Assembly: GCA_027922465.2 (NCBI GenBank)
Contig: BQMF02000120.1
Span: 434,001 to 498,000 of the forward strand
Length of the DNA stretch: 64,000 nt
Source of the DNA: Turritopsis dohrnii
Taxonomy: Eukaryota > Cnidaria > Hydrozoa > Anthoathecata > Oceaniidae
Direction: 5' to 3'
Made by a program: the position numbers and the translations under genes. Shown in pieces: positions 1-12,510 of this stretch (position 1 is the first letter of the stretch; each line of letters opens with the position of its first letter). Under the pieces are notes generated by a model. The model ran no database searches, had not been told where the DNA came from, and saw only the letters and a list, made by a program, of their open reading frames with translations.

Positions 1-689
1 ATTAAAAATCTCCAGGTATTCCGGCTAAAGCATTTTTAGTTCAACACTGGAGTTATGAACAGAAAAACTTTTTATTCAGAAGAACTGAAACATCAAAATA
101 TCCATAATAAATCTTTCACGATACGATATATGCAGTAGTAAAAATAAATTGAGCGTACAGGCAAACAACAAAAAGATTAAAATCGCTGTAACTGTTCATG
201 GAATCCAAACCCCAGTGTAAATAAAAGCCAAACGCGAAAGTCGTAAAAGTGTCAAAATGAAAACTTTAAACAATTGCGATTTTCTTTACAAACCCAGAAT
301 GTCAAGATTAAAAACCATGATATTCATTTCTTCAATCGCGTATTATTTGAAAAGTAATGACGCAGAAACCCTATTAAACCCTATTACTATAAGAAAAACA
401 AAACAAACAAACAAAAACGTTCTAAAGCGTACTTACTCTAAAAACATTAATATATCTTAAAAAACCTTCGTTGCTGTCTATTGTTTCTTGATCTCGCGAA
501 CAATCAAAACATTTGAAACGATGAAAATGCAATGTAAAGGTATCTTTCCTTATACTAATCGTAGAAAAATATTAACCGTGGTCTGGCACACTTTTATGAA
601 TAAATGGTCGCAAAAACGACCCGAAATTTTAGAGAGTGAGCGCGTGAAAAAAAGCGGATGCACACTCGTAATTAGTATAAACACTTACC
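1..689. other. Intron or 3' portion of the NIDO/EGF gene, no exon recognised
   Basis: This lies beyond the donor that ends the last visible NIDO exon (GTAAGT on the minus strand just below 690). The short ORFs here have no recognisable domain. It is probably intron of the minus-strand gene, which must continue left of the window. Confidence 0.5.
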
Positions 690-3600
690 ATTGAACTATT
701 AAATAACGTTAACCCAATTGTTGAAGGGTACGGCGTCACTTCAAACCAGGTGATAACAGCAACATAAGTTGGAGTAAATGTGGTGACACTTGTTTTGCTT
801 TGTATCATGGACTGAACACTACTTTTCACTGACACTGCTTCAGCATTATTTGCTTGCTCTTCAAAAGAACTATAATAAACTCGATTGGAGAGCGATTCTT
901 GATTTGATATTGTGGTATCAATATCTGTCCAGTATGGTGCAAAGATCGTGCCATCACTGAGTGGTGTTCCTAGGTCCCCAAAAGGTCCTTCCTCACATAT
1001 ATTTAAACCAACTGAGAGGAAACCATTTACACAAACCTAAAATTACCATAATCAGAAGTTAAACAATTGCGAATCTAGTAAAAAACAATATCTTGTAGAG
1101 TATTCTTCGACCAGTGTATGTCATCATCTGCATTTATCAACATTTTACATCACACATCACTACACTAAACATTACTCACATATAAATCATGAAACAGGGC
1201 ACCAGATATGGGAAAACCATCAATGCTTTGGATTCGAACAATCGGTTGGTTTACATCGGCATTTTGAATAAAATTTCCCGATTTATATGGCACAAAATAA
1301 TCAACTAAATTAAAAACAGGCTTTAAAGAATTTCTGGTGTTTTGTTTACTGGATAAGAATTTCATCAATATTAGCTTAAAAAATTGAACTTACCTACACA
1401 ATCTTTTCCGTCACCAAGGTATCCAGAGTTGCAAGTACAATTATAAGATCCAGGTGTATCACTACACAAAGCATTTAAGTTGCAGTCATTTGTTGAAGTG
1501 AAAAGACATTCGTTTATGTTTGTACATGTATGTGGTGCAGTAAATTCATATCCAGTGTTACAACTACATTGATATGAACCTGGTATATTTGTACATTGTT
1601 GATCACAAGGGTTATTGGTTAAGCATTCATTGATATCTGAAACAAAACAAGAGGAGAAGAATGTTTTTTACAATGTTCAAGCACAATTTTTTCGGATTGT
1701 ATCTAAATGTGGAAACCACCTTAAAACATCTTGCATCAACACCCAGTTTACGTATGAAAAGGTCTTTTTTTAATAAAGGTGCTGATCTGGTCTTCCATGA
1801 CCAACTGGTTTCAAAACCAAATCAGTTCGAAGAATTTTCATTAAAATTGAACTGAATGCAACCACTAATTGAATGAACAGTTATAAATGAGTGCTGTTTC
1901 AGAAATCATTTTAAAATATTTGGATAAATGGTCAGTAAGGTTTAAAAATGTAATTTTACTCATTTTTCTGTATCATGAAAAAGCATTTTTCCTTTTCTTA
2001 ATTGGTAGGCAAAGGACACATTAAATTCTTTCTTTAGTAATCAGGGGTCAAAAAGATTACCTAAAGTATATAATCTATTCAACAAATAAAAACAAACAGA
2101 TGTTTTACAGCAAGCAATGAAATATCCAACCTGAGCAAGTAAACCCATCTCCAGAGTAACCAGTGATGCATGAACATGAATAGCTTCCTATATCGTCAAC
2201 ACAATTAGCAGCACTGCTACAATTGTTTACTTGTAAACACTCATTTATATCTATAACAGGTAACAGAAGATTAAGAGATAGTTGCAAAAATACATCCACA
2301 AAAGTGAACACAAAAAACGATAGCAGAGAGCAAAACATGAATGCTTGAAACTAATGTTGAAGATGTTGATGATATCTTAACAAATTGAATTACAAATCCA
2401 ACATTTTCCTTGTTTGTTTTCCCTTACTTAATCTACTCATAAAATACTTCCCCTCTTTTTAAACTCTGTGTTGTTTAAAGGAGAAAATATAATAACTGGC
2501 CATATTTAGACTTCATCAAACTCAGAATGATGTGATTATAAAATATGAGATCTTTACTGTCACAAGAAAAGCCATCTCCTTCAAAACCAGTCTTGCATTC
2601 GCAGCTATAACTACCAATACTGTTTGTACATAATGCATTAGAAGCACATCTGTTTAATGAGGAGTTTGAACATTCATTAATATCTATAATCAAACGGATA
2701 ATGAAATATTGTAAAGACTTGAATATTTAGGAAAACTTGAAACATTAAATGATTTGTAGAAAAGTCTATTTTTTAAAAAAAACTTTTAGAATTGAAGTGG
2801 AACATGGGAGCTAATTTTAGTCTATCTTTATTTCTTTTGCTGTTTTTATGAGATGAAGTACATAATTCTTTGTCTTTCTTGGAGTAAAACATACTAATCA
2901 TTATGTAATCAATGGACTTGATTTATGATTACAAACCTGTACAGTCATTTCCATGGAAACCAGCATTACACAAACATTTGAAGCTACCTAGCGTGTTTTC
3001 ACATACAGAAGAAACAGGACAATTTGCTGATGACAAACATTCATTTACATCTAAAAAAATAAAAACAGCAAGCTAAAAATCTATAGGAACAAAATTATGT
3101 TTTTGGGGCCTGTTATATTACCAATTACCATTAAGAACACCATACTAACAATATCTTTTATCTTTTTTATAACAACAGCAAAGAAAATGCTTACCAAAAC
3201 AAGCAAACTGATTATTTTTAGTGTATCCAATAGGACAATTACATTGATAGGAACCCACATTATTGACACATACTGCTGGGTCAATGCAAAAATTTGTCGT
3301 AGAATTGGAACATTCATCAAAATCTAAAATTCAGTGATAGTCTTATAATTTTTCTGTCACTACGAGCATTTTGATTTTATTGAGATAAATCTCCCCCACC
3401 TGTACAAGTTTTTCCAGATCCCACATAACCGCTGTTACAAATGCATTGAAAACTACCAGCGGTATTAGTGCATTGGGCATTATTGTCACATGGCTGAGGT
3501 GAATTTATACACTCGTTGATGTCTGAAAAGTTGTGAATAAATTCAAATAAAGTCATTACAAGCATGTTCAACCTTCTATATTACATCTTTGAGTTTTGGC

Positions 3601-6600
3601 ACAAAAATGCAGGCTCTGAAGTTATTTGAACCAAAAATAGTACAACATTTCACAAAGGTTATTAATCTCCAACTGTTCTTTTTAATAGTCATTCATTCTA
3701 TTATGAATGCAAACATAAAAACGTAATAATACCTGTGCACATGGTACCATCACCAGTGAACCCAATTTTACATTGGCAACTATAAGAACCATCATTATCG
3801 ATGCAATCAGCATTCTCATCACAATTATTGAGTGTTGAGCTCAAACATTCATTTATATCTAAAAACATCAGTGTTTTGCTATTATACATCTGATCATTGT
3901 AAGACTACATAAGTTATATAATACTGAAAAGTAAACTTGGGATCAGAAGAATAGCCAGTTGTCAACATAAGACACAATAATTAAAAGAATATTACTTTCG
4001 CATGTAAACTGGCCAGAAGAAGTAAATCCATTTGGGCATAAACATGAATATGAAGGAATTTGGTTATTACAAAAAGCAGGTTCTACACATTTATGAACCC
4101 CAGATGTGCATTCATTTATATCTAAATTAAAAGCAAGAAATAGAAAAAACATTAAATGTTTAGATAATTGATAGAGACTATACAAAAGGTTATAAACAAG
4201 ACCAGAACCCAGAAAATCCCTATATAAAATAAACTTTATTACCCCACATAAGCCCACCCTGTATATAGGTCCATGGGCTTATACCTGGGTAAAGACTCAC
4301 TGGGCCTATATAATAATGCAAGAGACCTTTTTCATTTTGGAATAAAATATATTATGAATTTGCTTCACCTTTTCAAAATCTTGAAATAAATGCCAAATAC
4401 ATTGATGGTAGAATGACTCCACTACTTCAATTCTTAGGTATCCACATTAACAAGCCTTTTAAAGATCACTTAAAATATAAATGGGCCAACTGGATGGATT
4501 GTAGTGAAGTGAAATTTACAAGAACAAGAAAGAGGAAATGGTAAAATGGTGACAAAATGAGTTCAAGAGATGTGAAAGATGGTTCCTGAATGATATGATT
4601 TCAGTGGCTTCAAGCATTGTGGTTACGTTGAATTGGATAGTAATCTAGACGCTTTACATTCTCAATTAAAAACAATAACAAACTGAGTTTCTCAATGAGC
4701 CTGATTCTTGAAGTTGTTGAATGATATTGGAAATGAAAAAAGAATCAGAAATTAACGGAAACATTAAGGAAAATAAAGAATAAGAAGAACAAGATGATGA
4801 AGATGAAAAAGAAAGTGTAAGAAAACAACAACAAGGTAAAAGAAAATAAATCTGCAAAAGTGAAGGGGAATCAAACACTAATCATGACATTAACATTGAG
4901 ATAGATTTACACTTTCATTGCATCTCTTCATTTTGCGGTCCTAGTTGCTGTTTTGAGGTAAAGAATTTATAGGACCTTGGGTCTATGTGAGAGTGTTTTT
5001 TTTCAGATTAGAAATTTGAAAATCATAAAAAATCCAGATATAGGTCCTTACATGGGGCTTACATGTGGGGTAATAGGGTATTTGATAATAAATTTATCTA
5101 ACAAATAAATGTATATAAAAATGTCATTTTCATTTTCCTACTGATTTTAATCACTGTGCGTTACATTATGAAAGAAAAAAACTTACCATAACATATGTTG
5201 TTTTCAACAAAAAATCCAGGATTACAAGTACATGTATAACTTCCTGGGGTGTTACTACAATTTGCATTGTTGTCACAAACAGAATTTAAACATTCATCGA
5301 TATCTTCAAAATAAGAAATAAATCAATTTTATTATTTTTTTTCGACATATCATTCTCAATGTACAAATATCTTCAAAATATCTCTGAGACATTCTTTAAT
5401 CATTTTTTAATACTTCTTTGGTAGCAATTTAGACAAGGTAGACATTTCGCTTTCAAATAAGATTGAGTGGTAGTAGTCAAAGACACTCATAGGCTACTTC
5501 ACAATAGATATTGCAAATTTGTAGCAAAATAACACCAACCTCCATAAAATTATAATATGCAGCGAATAATAATTTGCTAAGTTTTGGAAATGAAATTTCA
5601 AATTGGCAGCCATATCTTACCTGTGCATATTTTTCCATTCCCAGTATATCCAAATTTGCAAGCACAGGTATAATTTCCAGCAGTGTTAATACAAATTGCA
5701 TTTGAATCACACAAACCAAGGGAGCATTCGTTTAGGTCTAAAAAAGTATGTCTTTAGAATGAATGTTTGCCATGCCAAGTCGTTGCGTTTGTTGCTTTCT
5801 GTTTCGATTTCTAATAACGCCCTGTCTCTTGATTATGCGCCCTTAAATTTACGCCCCATTCTACTCTTAAAAACCATCATACCCTTCTTCTCCTTTACTA
5901 TAGTGAAGTAGAGAGTCGCTTTTACATGACATCTGTCGAAGATTAACTTTAAACTAAAGTCCGTGTATAAGAGCTAGTAGTTTTCATTGCCTACTACTGA
6001 TTTGTTTAATTGCCGTAAGCTTGTAAGTCGGCTAACAAGCTTAGTACGTAGACTAGTCAGTTGCATATAATAGTCTGTGGTCTAAATTATTGTTTGCGTG
6101 TTAATTAATTGGATAGAGGAATTCATTTTGCACTACCATAAAAGTAACTTACCTACACAACCATTAGCACCTCTTCCATTACCAGTAAAACCAGGTAGGC
6201 ATTGGCAGTAATAACTGCTACCACTTGGTATACAATTCGCTACTTCTAGAGTACAATTATCCAGACCAGATGCGCAAGGATCTTAATAGGCATAAAAAAA
6301 ATCAAATTAGTAAAAAACAAACAAACGATGTAAATCATCATTCAACACGCCTTCAAGATGTTTTCTAAGTTAACTAACATCGTTGCTATCCGACTTAGTA
6401 CCCATGTAGCCCGTTCGTGGGTTTAAAACGCTAGAGTTGGAAATAAAAAAGCCATGAAACCCTGGGCTCGAGGTTGTGTCACTTTTGCGATAGTTGAATA
6501 CACAACATCATGAAATTATGATCAAATATTTTTATTCAAGCACTGTCGTAACAGACACTACATTTTGTTAACTTTGTATACACTAAAGAATATTTTTTGA

Positions 6601-7032
6601 GAACTTTTACCTGGTAATATCGAAGATGTCGCGACTGCAGTTTTTGTGGAGAAATGGTGTAAAGAAGTCACTCCAGTTGCAGCCGGAGAAATATTTCCAT
6701 AGCATAAATCAATAAGAGCTAAAATATTGAAAAAAAGGAAGGATGTAATAACGAGTTGTTCGGCAGCGGACAAAATCACTGCGATGAAGAGCACTTTTAT
6801 TGAAATTGTGTGTATATTTCTATGGAAATGCACTCCTTCATAATGATTTTCAGCAAATTTGCCCACTTGTGTCTGTTTCCCCAACTCAAAATGTAGGAAG
6901 AAGTATATTGTGTGTGGGGGGTAGTTAGGATATGCTGGTAAATATCAATTTGTTAAGATTTGACTTACCTACTCCTAATAAACAAATCCAGTTGAATTTA
7001 TTGAAAATTAGATGGTTCCTTTTGAATGGCAT
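690..7032 (-). CDS. Secreted multi-EGF protein with NIDO domain (3' end outside window)
   Basis: Extracellular modular protein. The start is the ATG at 7032; exon 1 (7032-6969) plus exon 2 (6718 to about 6611) encode a signal peptide (core WICLLGVALIDLC). EGF exons follow at about 6282-6153, 5739-5622, 5305-5187, 4123-3997, 3860-3732, 3522-3400, 3324-3195, 3052-2938, 2685-2563, 2251-2131 and 1637-1396 (two domains). Most open with D-I/V-N/D-E-C and have six cysteines, the calcium-binding EGF signature. Exons at about 1349-1180 and 1036-690 give a NIDO domain ([27 protein letters not shown]). Splice phases between exons 1, 2, first EGF and NIDO agree. EGF-NIDO architecture is known from nidogen, SNED1 and cnidarian mucin-like proteins; later domains (AMOP, VWD) may lie outside. 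A matrix or adhesion role is inferred. Exact orthology is unknown. Confidence 0.85.
4239..5080. mobile_element. Non-autonomous element in an intron of the NIDO/EGF gene
   Basis: The ends are imperfect inverted repeats: ATTACCCCACATAAGCCC near 4239 matches the reverse complement of GGGGCTTACATGTGGGGTAAT near 5080, followed inwards by TATAGGTCC on both sides. No transposase was seen. It explains the unusually long intron between the third and fourth EGF exons. Target duplication not resolved. Confidence 0.5.
6762..6866. mobile_element. MITE-A copy (NIDO/EGF gene, intron 1)
   Basis: Foldback element: TCACTGCGATGAAGAGCA on one arm, GTGTGTATATTTCTAT in the centre and AAATTTGCCCACT at the end. It lies about 44 bp upstream of the exon 2 acceptor in a 250-bp intron. 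Confidence 0.8.
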
Positions 7033-7555
7033 GTTACTATGGAGATAAAAAATTGAGAATTCAGAAACATTTTAATGATTATCATCTATCTTTCACCCAT
7101 TTTTTAAACTCCGTATTTTGACGGGACTAATAGATTTAACTTATGAAAAGTAAACTTTTATGGGGACTAAGAACGTTACTTCATTAAAAAAGACATTAAA
7201 AAATTTTGGATTTAGTTCAATGATGAGATGATTTTAAATATCGTTAAGAATCTTATCTACAGCGACATTTGAAATTCAGAATCGCTGACGTTGTTTGACT
7301 CTATTTTTATGCAAGTAAACGTCGATGATGTAACGGATTTGTCGGATTTGTCGAATGAAATAACGCAAGAAAGGCTAATTTATAGTACAGAAAAATACAA
7401 TATAAAGAGATCTGGTGACGAATTTGAAGTTATTGAGGCATATAATTATTTACAATGCCGAATAAAATTTTGATAAAGATTTATAATAACATCCGCATTA
7501 TATTTGAAAATAAATATACTTTAAAATAACAACTATAGCAACATATTGATAAAGA
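7033..7555. promoter_or_regulatory. Divergent intergenic region (candidate bidirectional promoter)
   Basis: The start codons of the minus-strand NIDO/EGF gene and the plus-strand hexosaminidase are separated by only 523 bp, so both promoters or 5'UTRs must fit here. The 60-codon ORF at 7291-7473 has no recognisable domain. No core promoter motif is claimed. Confidence 0.5.
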
Positions 7556-10463
7556 ATGAAATTTTACATCATAATAGTAGTGTTTTACCAATTTGTTGAT
7601 TGTCAAAGGAACTGGAGAAGAGTATATTTGGAAGACCCGAAAGGGATTCTTAACGGATATCGGAGAAGTACAGATTATGTAGCGGAATTTACCGACTTAG
7701 GTTACGAATATGAGATCGGTAGTATATGGCCAAAACCTCGGAAAGAATCTCGGTCGGAATCGGAATTTTTTACCTTCGATCCTAAATCATTCCAGTTCGA
7801 AGCTACAGAAAGCAATCCAATTTTAAAAAATGCTTTCGGGCGTTACCAAGAGCTGACTTTTCCTAATAAGGCGTTACACCCCCAGTCTGATTTTGAAGTC
7901 ATTAAAAAAATCGATGTTAAAGTTGATAATTTGGATGAACCGTTATCCTTGAATAGCAACGAGTCATATACATTAGAAATCAAGGCTCCAACTGTTGAAC
8001 TGAAAGCTAAATCTGTATGGGGCGCATTGAGAGGCTTAGAGACATTTTCGCAAACAGTTTATCAAAACTCCTCATCTTATTGGGTTGCAGCAAATCACAT
8101 CGTGGACTATCCGAGATTTCGCTACCGCGGTTTTTTGATTGATACTTCCCGCCATTATTTGCCGGTCTCAAAAATCTTCCAGTTTCTCGATGCTATGGCG
8201 TACAGTAAATTCAACGTGTTACACTGGCATATTGTGGACGATCCGTCCTTTCCTTACGTCAGTAAAAAATTCCCCGACTTACATAAAGTAGGCAGCTTTA
8301 ACGCCAAATCTCACGTATATACGCCCGAAGATGTGCAGGACATCATTGAATACGCAAAATTGAGAGGCGTAAGGGTGATGCCTGAATTTGATACACCAGG
8401 TAAATTATTCTTAAACGTACTTACAGGAAATTGAAAACTGTCCAAAAATGAGTTTTTAGATAATTGTTATGTCAGATGATGTTAGGCCATAATACTTAAA
8501 ATACGGAGACTTACGGAGACTGTTTTACACATTGGTTTCATGTCAAAATTCTCCAATTTTGAATCGAGTCGTTACGTCAAAGAGAAATTCAAAATCTGAG
8601 AAAATCGTGTAGTTGAAAATAACGTCAAACATCGTGGTGTGGACTTCTGTTGAAATAAGAAAGCTTGGTACTGGACCCGTTAAAATGTACGTCCAACCAC
8701 AGTCTTTTCGAAACAATCTCTAACTAACAAACGCTTCTTGATTTTGTCCAATTTTTCTTGGATCAGTAGAAGTAAAATTTATGATCCATGTTTTTAAAAT
8801 ATTTGAAAAGACCATCTGACAAGAATATAAAATTCATTTGAAGGTATCTTTTAATCATCCGTGAAGATCTGTTTTAATTCCATCGAAAGTCCTGTCTGAG
8901 AGTGTAGGCTTGATCGTCTTTTAACGTATCACAAACTAAAAACGAGGAAGGCAAAAATAACCACGTAAGCTTCTAACCTCGTCAAAAATCCTATTCTACT
9001 AACGTTAACCAGGTATTCATTTTCATAACATTGTGTTGTTAACATTTCCTACTTCAGTATAGATGAATCAGGCGAGTAAAAATAAGTCGAGTAAGTCGAG
9101 TAAAGTCGAGTAATAATAAGTAAAAATGAATTGCTTTATTTCGTTATGCTCAGTGTGTTATCACGTTTATGTTGACGATCGAAAGGGCCCTTTCTCCGAA
9201 TTAATCTAATATATATTTATATACCATGATAGAAACCTGACATTCGAGAAACTCGACACGTTGTTCCACTTATGTAGTTTTTTTTTTATCACATATTTTC
9301 AATTAAAACTGCTCCATGCTGTTATTGGAACGAATATTTATGGAACATATATAGAAAATATATATTATATATGGAAAACATGACGTTTGATTTTGTTCAC
9401 GTTTTCTATATTCTTTAGGGCATACTCATTCGTGGAGTGGTATTCCTGGCCTACTGACACAATGTTTGAATACTAGTCAACCGGAAGAAATGTTTCGAGA
9501 TATGCTCGGCCCAATCAATCCCATTAAAGAGGGTACATATGAATTTCTGAAAGACTTTTTCAAAGAGGTAAATCATGATTTGTTTAAGACTACCGTCGAC
9601 ATGCTCTCATGAAATTAAAATGTCTTCAGATAATTGCAAGAGACATGGATCACTGCGAAGGAGTGCATTTTTATAGTATTATACGCACTATTTCAATAAA
9701 AATGCTCTTCATCGCAGTGAACTTTACGATTTTGACCAATGGGCTTGTGCCATTATTTAGTTTAGGAAGTATCTTTGTTTTTGTCTTGTTTTCTTAGATA
9801 GCGGATGTTTTCCCAGATGAGTTTATACATCTCGGTGGTGACGAGGTTGATTTTGATTGCTGGATGAGTAACCCGGACATACAGGATTGGCTGGCAAAAC
9901 GCGGGACTGGTTCAAACGGTACAACACTACATACCTACTTCCTAAAGAGACTTATAAAGATAATCGAAGGTTTGAAGAAGAGGTATGTTGTGTGGCAAGA
10001 AGTCTTCGATGACGGAGTAAAAATTAATGAAAAAACTGTCGTCAATGTTTGGAAAGAAAATTGGAAAAAAGAAATGAATCACGTGACGAAGAAAGGTTAC
10101 AAGGTCATCCTCTCCTCTTGTTGGTATTTGAACTATATAAAATATGGTCTTGATTGGCCAAAATTTTATAAGTGCGATCCTGAAGACTTCGGCGGTAGCG
10201 ACGAGCAAAATCGTTTAGTTATGGGTGGTTCTGCAGCCATATGGGGAGAATATGTTGATTCTACTAATGTAATCCCACGTAGTTTTGGACGTGGATTCGC
10301 CGTTGCGGAACGGTTGTGGAGTTCCAAGGATGTTAGAGATGTAAAAAGTGCACTAAAGAGGATTTGGGAACACCATTGTCGATATCTAGATCGAGGAATA
10401 CCAGCTGAACCAGTAGTTAGAAGTAAATTTTGCAGAAAGGAATGGAATAGTAACAAACAATAA
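7556..10463 (+). CDS. Beta-N-acetylhexosaminidase, GH20 family, three exons
   Basis: Secreted or lysosomal glycosidase removing terminal beta-linked N-acetylhexosamines, for example from chitin oligomers or glycoconjugates. Exons: 7556-8399, 9419-9567, 9798-10463; phases are consistent (CCA-G joins GG-CAT giving DTPGH) and total 553 codons, normal for animal hexosaminidases. It starts with a signal peptide ([17 protein letters not shown]). An N-terminal GH20b-like domain precedes the catalytic barrel ([26 protein letters not shown]). HLGGDEV carries the catalytic Asp-Glu pair, and WQEV and [10 protein letters not shown] follow. All diagnostic motifs are intact, so it should be active. HEXA versus HEXB assignment is not possible. 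Two AATAAA signals lie at 10462 (overlapping the stop) and 10480. Intron 2 contains a MITE-A copy. Confidence 0.95.
8400..9418 (+). other. Intron 1 of the hexosaminidase gene
   Basis: GT donor at 8400, AG acceptor at 9417-9418. Contents are AT-rich, with a short tandem GTAAGTCGA-type repeat near 9080-9120 and a palindromic ATATAT run near 9350-9370. No coding exon recognised. Confidence 0.8.
9628..9743. mobile_element. MITE-A copy (hexosaminidase intron 2)
   Basis: GGATCACTGCGAAGGAGTGCA on the left arm; AAATGCTCTTCATCGCAGTGA and CGATTTTGACCAATGGG on the right. The outer left end is degraded. It ends about 54 bp before the exon 3 acceptor in a 230-bp intron. Confidence 0.8.
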
Positions 10464-10479
10464 TAAATTGTAGACAATG

Positions 10480-10485
10480 AATAAA
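10480..10485 (+). terminator. Poly(A) signal of the hexosaminidase gene
   Basis: AATAAA 17 bp after the stop codon, in AT-rich sequence. A first AATAAA overlaps the stop codon. Confidence 0.5.
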
Positions 10486-12231
10486 TTTATCAAAAAACAA
10501 TTAAAAATAAACATGATTTATTAAAAACCTATTGTGCTGTCCACTGCCGGATAACTTTTTTGACTCCCAAGTTGTGGCTGTGTCGTCTTTGTTAATTTCA
10601 CTGTATGTTCACCTACGCAACTCAGCTTGCTATACAATGATGTTCACAACAAAAGGTATGGAGAGAAATCAAGAAACAGTGTTTTACTTTAAACCATTAT
10701 TGGATTACTTTGTATCTTTTTATATTATAAACAGTTAAAACATCACATACCGATCTTTTTATTCATGTACTTGATGACTCATGCCTTGGCAGTAAGTAAA
10801 TCCGGATTCGAAACTGATTTTTATCGGTTAGTGGATGGGGAGTTTGATTGTTGATTTGGAATTTTATATTAACGCTTTTATTTTGGTTTTCGTTATTTCA
10901 ATGAAAAAAATATTCCCAACTTTTTTCTTCAGTATCATAGATCAAAACCTTTTTTTTCAGATATGAAAATAAATACATAATCGAAACAAACAATGAACAC
11001 GATGCTATGACATCATAAAACTTTTTTTTTAAAGTACTACTATACATGACGGCGTCATTATTTGAAAATGTCGTGCATTAGTCGTGTTTGAGGCATACTT
11101 TTGAAATGAAAAGCTAGCTAGACATAAAATCATGTCGTAGCTAATACGCATGTGTCATCTTTCGGAACAGTCGCGTGACAGTTTCAACTTGAATTCGCCA
11201 TCCTCGTTCCCAGAACTTTTCTTGCCTTTGCCGTCGTCCATATATTAAAAGATGTTCTGGGAAAGAGGTTGCTTGAATTCGGCGTCATACCTGACATTGC
11301 AGAACAGCAGCCATGAAGAAAAGGAGCATCGCTTGTAACCGATGAAGAAATAAATTGTTAGGATTAAACATAAGTGAGTCAGAACCGAATCCATCGAATC
11401 CAAAACTTAGCAATAAACAGCCATTATCATCATAAGCATATATATTTTTTATATATATAAGCAGCCAAGGTCAGTCAAACATAACGTTTAATATTTGTAA
11501 GCCTTAATCGAAAATGTCGTTAAATTCAAACACGGACTTCAAAAGAAAATGTAAAGGGCCAATTTTTCATCACTTTATGTGTACCATATGTATATTCTTA
11601 AACGAAAAAACAATTATAAATGTTCTGTAGCTATCGTAGTGTTGTTAAAGATCCTAGTGTAAGAGGTTTTTGTAAACAGTATTTACGCGTTTACAATTAT
11701 TCGCGTAATGGTGAAATTCGCATCTATGAAGCACAATTGTATGGTTTGCGATTTATAGGTTGAGAAAAAATGATCTGACCGCAGAATTAGTGCAGCACGT
11801 GGATACGAAATGAATATTATATCTACCTGTCGTGTCTGTTATGACTATCAACCAATTAGAAGCGATCCTCTTCCAACGAATATTATATATTACTAATAAT
11901 TTAACCACTCCTCAAAAATGTTATAAAGTCAAAAATTTTTGCGTGGCAGTAGAAAATAAAATCTATCAGTTTTAATGACACAAATATTTTTTCGCATTAC
12001 CTCTGGATTAGAGCGGAATAACATTCGATCTTTTATACAATAATCTGCTAATCCGTTCAAAGTTCTTTTCTTTTGTGAAACTGTTACATCAATACATGAA
12101 ATAAAAGCATAGCTCTGTGTGGGTGGAAAATATGTAGATACGAAAATACTGTGGTGACTGAGACGAAACTACAAGTCAGACTAGACACACACATTTTGCG
12201 GACATATTTTCATATATTTTGCGCCGATTTT
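10486..12231. other. Intergenic, no gene recognised
   Basis: AT-rich sequence with small repeats, including an interrupted inverted GTTCCCAGAAC/GTTCTGGGAA pair near 11205-11265. Degenerate relatives of the 205-bp tandem repeat begin around 12080. Short ORFs lack domain features. Confidence 0.6.
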
Positions 12232-12510
12232 GTGAAAGTGTTACATCAGCACTGTATTGACACAGCTATCTTTTGTTTAATGAGCGATACAAATCAATAC
12301 ATAGTCATTATCTGTGTGGAAAGAAAAACCAAAACGAAACTACTGCAGACTAGAAAAAATCTTATCATGCATATTTCGCGATTTCTCGTTCATGAAACCA
12401 GATTGCTTATCTAAAAAGTGGTACGACGTTCCTGATGTGAAAGTGTTACATCAGCACTGTATTCACACAGCTAATGCTTTTGTTTAATGAACGATACAAA
12501 TCAATACATA
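12232..12510. repeat. 205-bp tandem repeat, part left of the 1.64-kb transposon
   Basis: GTGAAAGTGTTACATCAGC occurs at 12232 and again at 12437, a period of 205 bp. The second unit is interrupted at 12510 by a transposon and resumes at 14149 with near-identical sequence. Confidence 0.85.

Noticed and set aside
6300..6480. Possible further EGF exon upstream of the first EGF
   Set aside because: Splice phases join exon 2 directly to the 6282 EGF exon, and no cysteine pattern is present here.
7291..7473. 60-codon plus ORF between the NIDO/EGF and hexosaminidase genes
   Set aside because: No domain, no splice evidence, and it sits where two divergent promoters are expected.
9942..10477. Long minus ORFs opposite hexosaminidase exon 3
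   Set aside because: Antisense shadows of a strongly conserved GH20 exon.
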